From the NCBI RefSeq assembly GCF_012958305.1, contig NZ_JABBYO010000013.1, positions 1 to 64,000 of the forward strand: a stretch of 64,000 nucleotides of DNA, given 5' to 3'. The translations under genes were made by a program, and so were the position numbers. Below the pieces are notes generated by a model. The model saw nothing but the letters and a program-made list of their open reading frames with translations, had not been told where the DNA came from and did no database searches. Position 1 is the first letter of the stretch. Every line of letters starts with the position of its first letter. Below, one piece after another: positions 62,151-64,000 of this stretch. This stretch comes from Tautonia rosea (GTDB taxonomy: Bacteria > Planctomycetota > Planctomycetia > Isosphaerales > Isosphaeraceae).

Positions 62151-62978
62151 ATGACTCAGAATTATTCCGGATTCGGAATCCGGGCTGGGTATGCGCAGAT
62201 CATCGCATTTCTCGCGATGGCTGCCATTACACATCTGACCATACCTACGGCGCAAGCGGGCCTTGATCCCGCGCCGTTTAGCGGATCTAGATCGACCGCC
62301 GACCTTCAGGTTTTTGCCACGGATCCCAATGCCAGTGCTGGCTGGGACTCCAGCCACGGTGGGTTCAAGATCACATGGGAGATTGTAGCAGTCAACTCTA
62401 CGACGCTGAAATACACTTACACCATCACAAACCAGACGGGGGGAAATCTTGGAAAAGCTCTGAGCAATATTATCATTCAGGTGACTTCTCCGGATGAAGC
62501 CTTGGCTGCTGGCACCACGGGTTTCACCTACGATAATGCGAGCACAACCAATGTAGGAAGCGTCGAAGTTGGCACGTTCGTTGGTGGTGGTGGTAGCACT
62601 CCTGGGCTTCCCGGGACCCTCTACGGAATTAAGTTCAACACGACGGGTGATCCCGCTCAATTCACCTTCTCGTTTGAAACCACGAAGGTGCCAGTCTGGG
62701 GCAGCTTCTATGCCAAAGACGGCAAATCTGACCAACTCGAAATCTATGCCATGAATCAGGGTCTCTATGGGACCGATGGCACAAATGGGTCTTCTCGGCC
62801 GGGTTCCGGCGATGATGTTCGATTGTGGATCGCTACCCCAAACGGTGAGAATTTCACACCGGGTCCTCTCCCCATCCCCGAGCCTTCCTCGCTTGCCCTG
62901 GCAATTGGCTGCATCGCGCCGCTGGCGACAATAGGAGTGATCCGACGTCGGCGTCAGCTCAAAGCGGACGCGGCCTGA
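62151..62978 (+). CDS. PEP-CTERM sorted exported protein
   Basis: 275 aa. Signal peptide (IIAFLAMAAITHLTIPTAQA) at the start; the end is a PEP-CTERM sorting tail: IPEPSSLALAIGCIAPL, a membrane segment, then the basic cluster RRRRQ. The body is a beta-rich domain with Thr/Ser/Gly bias (FKITWEIVAVNSTTLKYTYTITNQ and KFNTTGDPAQFTFSFET). The start at 62151 has GGAG about 9 nt upstream. Such proteins are exported and processed by an exosortase, often with exopolysaccharide production. Its lower GC compared with neighbours is noticeable. Function unknown. Confidence 0.88.
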   Translation: MTQNYSGFGIRAGYAQIIAFLAMAAITHLTIPTAQAGLDPAPFSGSRSTADLQVFATDPNASAGWDSSHGGFKITWEIVAVNSTTLKYTYTITNQTGGNLGKALSNIIIQVTSPDEALAAGTTGFTYDNASTTNVGSVEVGTFVGGGGSTPGLPGTLYGIKFNTTGDPAQFTFSFETTKVPVWGSFYAKDGKSDQLEIYAMNQGLYGTDGTNGSSRPGSGDDVRLWIATPNGENFTPGPLPIPEPSSLALAIGCIAPLATIGVIRRRRQLKADAA

Positions 62979-63027
62979 TTGGCTAGAGAATTAGTTGCGA
63001 GACGAAGTCAACGAACTGCGTGGCAAA

Positions 63028-63062
63028 GGGCCTCGTCACCGATCGAATCGGTGGCGAGGCCC
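63028..63062 (+). terminator. strong hairpin terminator after the PEP-CTERM gene
   Basis: GGGCCTCGTCACCGAT (63028-63043) pairs with ATCGGTGGCGAGGCCC (63047-63062): a 16-bp stem with one G-T wobble and a 3-nt loop, starting 50 nt after the stop. The following sequence has only a short T-run (GTTTTGG), so it may also serve the convergent FN3 gene. Confidence 0.75.
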
Positions 63063-63150
63063 CACCCGTTTTGGGTGCCAGTAATCAGATCTCGCGCTCT
63101 GAGAAAGATGGGTCAGCGAGGTCATTTCCATCTGACAGGTAGCTTCGCAC

Positions 63151-64000
63151 TCAGTCGAGGGCCCACCAGGGACGATCAAGCCCGACGCCGAGCCCGTGGC
63201 GGCGGTTGGAATGGGTTTCGACGATCTGGTCGACCAGGTCAATGGCGCCGCCGCCGGGGGTGGCGATTGGCAATTGAGCGGGAGAGAGGCTTGCCAGGTT
63301 CGGGGAATCGGCCAGGAACAGCAAGGGAGTGCGCGGCATGGCGTCGCGAACCGGCTCGGGCGAGGCGTCGGGGGCCGGTGTCGTCTCGGTCGCCGCGGAG
63401 GCAGCTTGACAGAGGGAGCAGCCGCACCCGAAGGCGAGGAAGTCGTCGATCACGCTGCTCGACGAGCCGTTAGAAGAGACCAGGTTCAGGCCGAGGCCGT
63501 TGCTCTGACCGTTACCTTGCCCTCGACCCTGGCCGCCGCCCTTGGTTGCGGAGGGTGTGGTCACGGAAACGGTTCCGCTGGCGGGTGATTCACCGGCGTC
63601 GTTGAAGGCATAGACGCGGTAGAGGTAGGTTTTGCGGGCGCTGACGCTGGAGTCGGTGTAGGTGGTGACATCGGAACTCGTTTGTCCGACCGTCGACCAG
63701 CCCTTGCCGCCGTTGGAGGAGCGTTCGATTCGGTAGCCGGTCTCTCCTTCGACATCGTTCCAGTTCAGGACTACCCGGTTACTGGTGGCCGAGGCGGTCA
63801 GTCCGGTCGGGGAGTTGGGAAGCGACGGGGCGTCGAGGGTCGTGGCGCTGGCGGTGCTGCTGAAGGCCGACGCGCCGCCGGCGTTGAGGGCCTGGACGCG
63901 GTAAAGGTAGGTGGTGTTGGAGGCCCGGCCGGTGTCGCTGAAGGTGGTGACCCCGGCGTCGGTGGTGCCGGCGAGGGTCCAGGTGGTGCCGTTGGTACTG
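63151..64000 (-). CDS. fibronectin type III repeat protein (5' end outside the window)
   Basis: Only the C-terminal 283 residues are seen; the frame continues past 64000. Two FN3 modules are visible: one ends with TTYLYRVQALNAGGASAFSS, the next runs PNSPTGLTASATSNRVVLNW to TYLYRVYAFNDAGESPASG. They are followed by a Gly/Gln/Asn/Ser-rich linker (GGGQGRGQGNGQSNG), the segment VIDDFLAFGCGCSLCQ with three Cys, a Pro/Ala-rich stretch and a short C-terminus. It is probably a large surface or exported protein; the catalytic part, if any, lies upstream. Confidence 0.85.
   Translation of the reverse strand, partial: STNGTTWTLAGTTDAGVTTFSDTGRASNTTYLYRVQALNAGGASAFSSTASATTLDAPSLPNSPTGLTASATSNRVVLNWNDVEGETGYRIERSSNGGKGWSTVGQTSSDVTTYTDSSVSARKTYLYRVYAFNDAGESPASGTVSVTTPSATKGGGQGRGQGNGQSNGLGLNLVSSNGSSSSVIDDFLAFGCGCSLCQAASAATETTPAPDASPEPVRDAMPRTPLLFLADSPNLASLSPAQLPIATPGGGAIDLVDQIVETHSNRRHGLGVGLDRPWWALD

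Noticed and set aside
1-64000. CRISPR arrays, rRNA or tRNA genes
   Set aside because: I found no regularly spaced repeats, no conserved rRNA segments and no tRNA cloverleaf in reading through the window; a dedicated covariance-model search would be needed for small RNAs.

Overview
The window is high-GC DNA that reads as a planctomycete chromosome, most likely of the Isosphaeraceae/Tautonia kind. The taxonomic call is an inference from gene content: a cytochrome-c-like DUF1549/DUF1553 protein paired with a DUF1501 protein, large secreted sulfatases, FG-GAP, NHL and beta-helix exported proteins, a PEP-CTERM protein and fibronectin-III proteins. No rRNA or tRNA was found to confirm it.

Layout. 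0.1-2.0 kb: a choloylglycine-hydrolase-like Ntn amidase and a decayed ParD/ParE toxin-antitoxin module. 2.0-8.3 kb: a full [NiFe]-hydrogenase maturation set (hypF; hypC-D-E; hypA-B) with no hydrogenase subunit in view. 8.4-20.8 kb: a small XRE regulator and a leftward run of membrane or exported proteins (MMPL/RND transporter, NHL propeller, FGE-like protein lacking the catalytic cysteines, beta-helix protein, FG-GAP protein, a Tat-exported unknown, a reprolysin-like metallopeptidase with a repeat tail). 21.2-22.1 kb: an intact IS5-family element with 3-bp target duplication, followed by about 830 bp of unusually AT-rich non-coding DNA.

22.9-34.1 kb is the highlight. An AraC regulator is followed by five tightly packed genes matching the conserved enediyne polyketide cassette in order: UnbL (DUF1702), UnbV (ASPIC/FG-GAP), UnbU (membrane), PKSE (1936 aa, KS-AT-ACP-KR-DH-PPTase) and the hot-dog thioesterase TEBC/E10. 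All four junctions are ATGA overlaps. The usual tailoring, resistance and warhead-completion genes are not in the window, so the product may be a polyene or an unknown compound rather than a finished enediyne.

34.3-40.4 kb: two tandem secreted arylsulfatases divergent from a second AraC regulator. 40.6-43.9 kb: a cellulose-synthase-like GT2 with PilZ domain and an HlyD-type adaptor, probably a c-di-GMP-responsive exopolysaccharide system. 44.1-49.9 kb: a TetR repressor, a palindromic operator and a divergent RND efflux pair. 50.2-53.5 kb: an unknown membrane-anchored protein, a sulfotransferase with a coiled-coil tail and a NusG-like factor. 53.6-55.1 kb: an iron-sulfur photolyase (FeS-BCP/PhrB type). 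55.7-60.0 kb: the DUF1501 and DUF1549/1553 pair. 60.2-61.5 kb: a nucleotide-sugar dehydrogenase. 62.2-64.0 kb: a PEP-CTERM protein with a strong terminator and the 3' part of an FN3 protein running off the edge.
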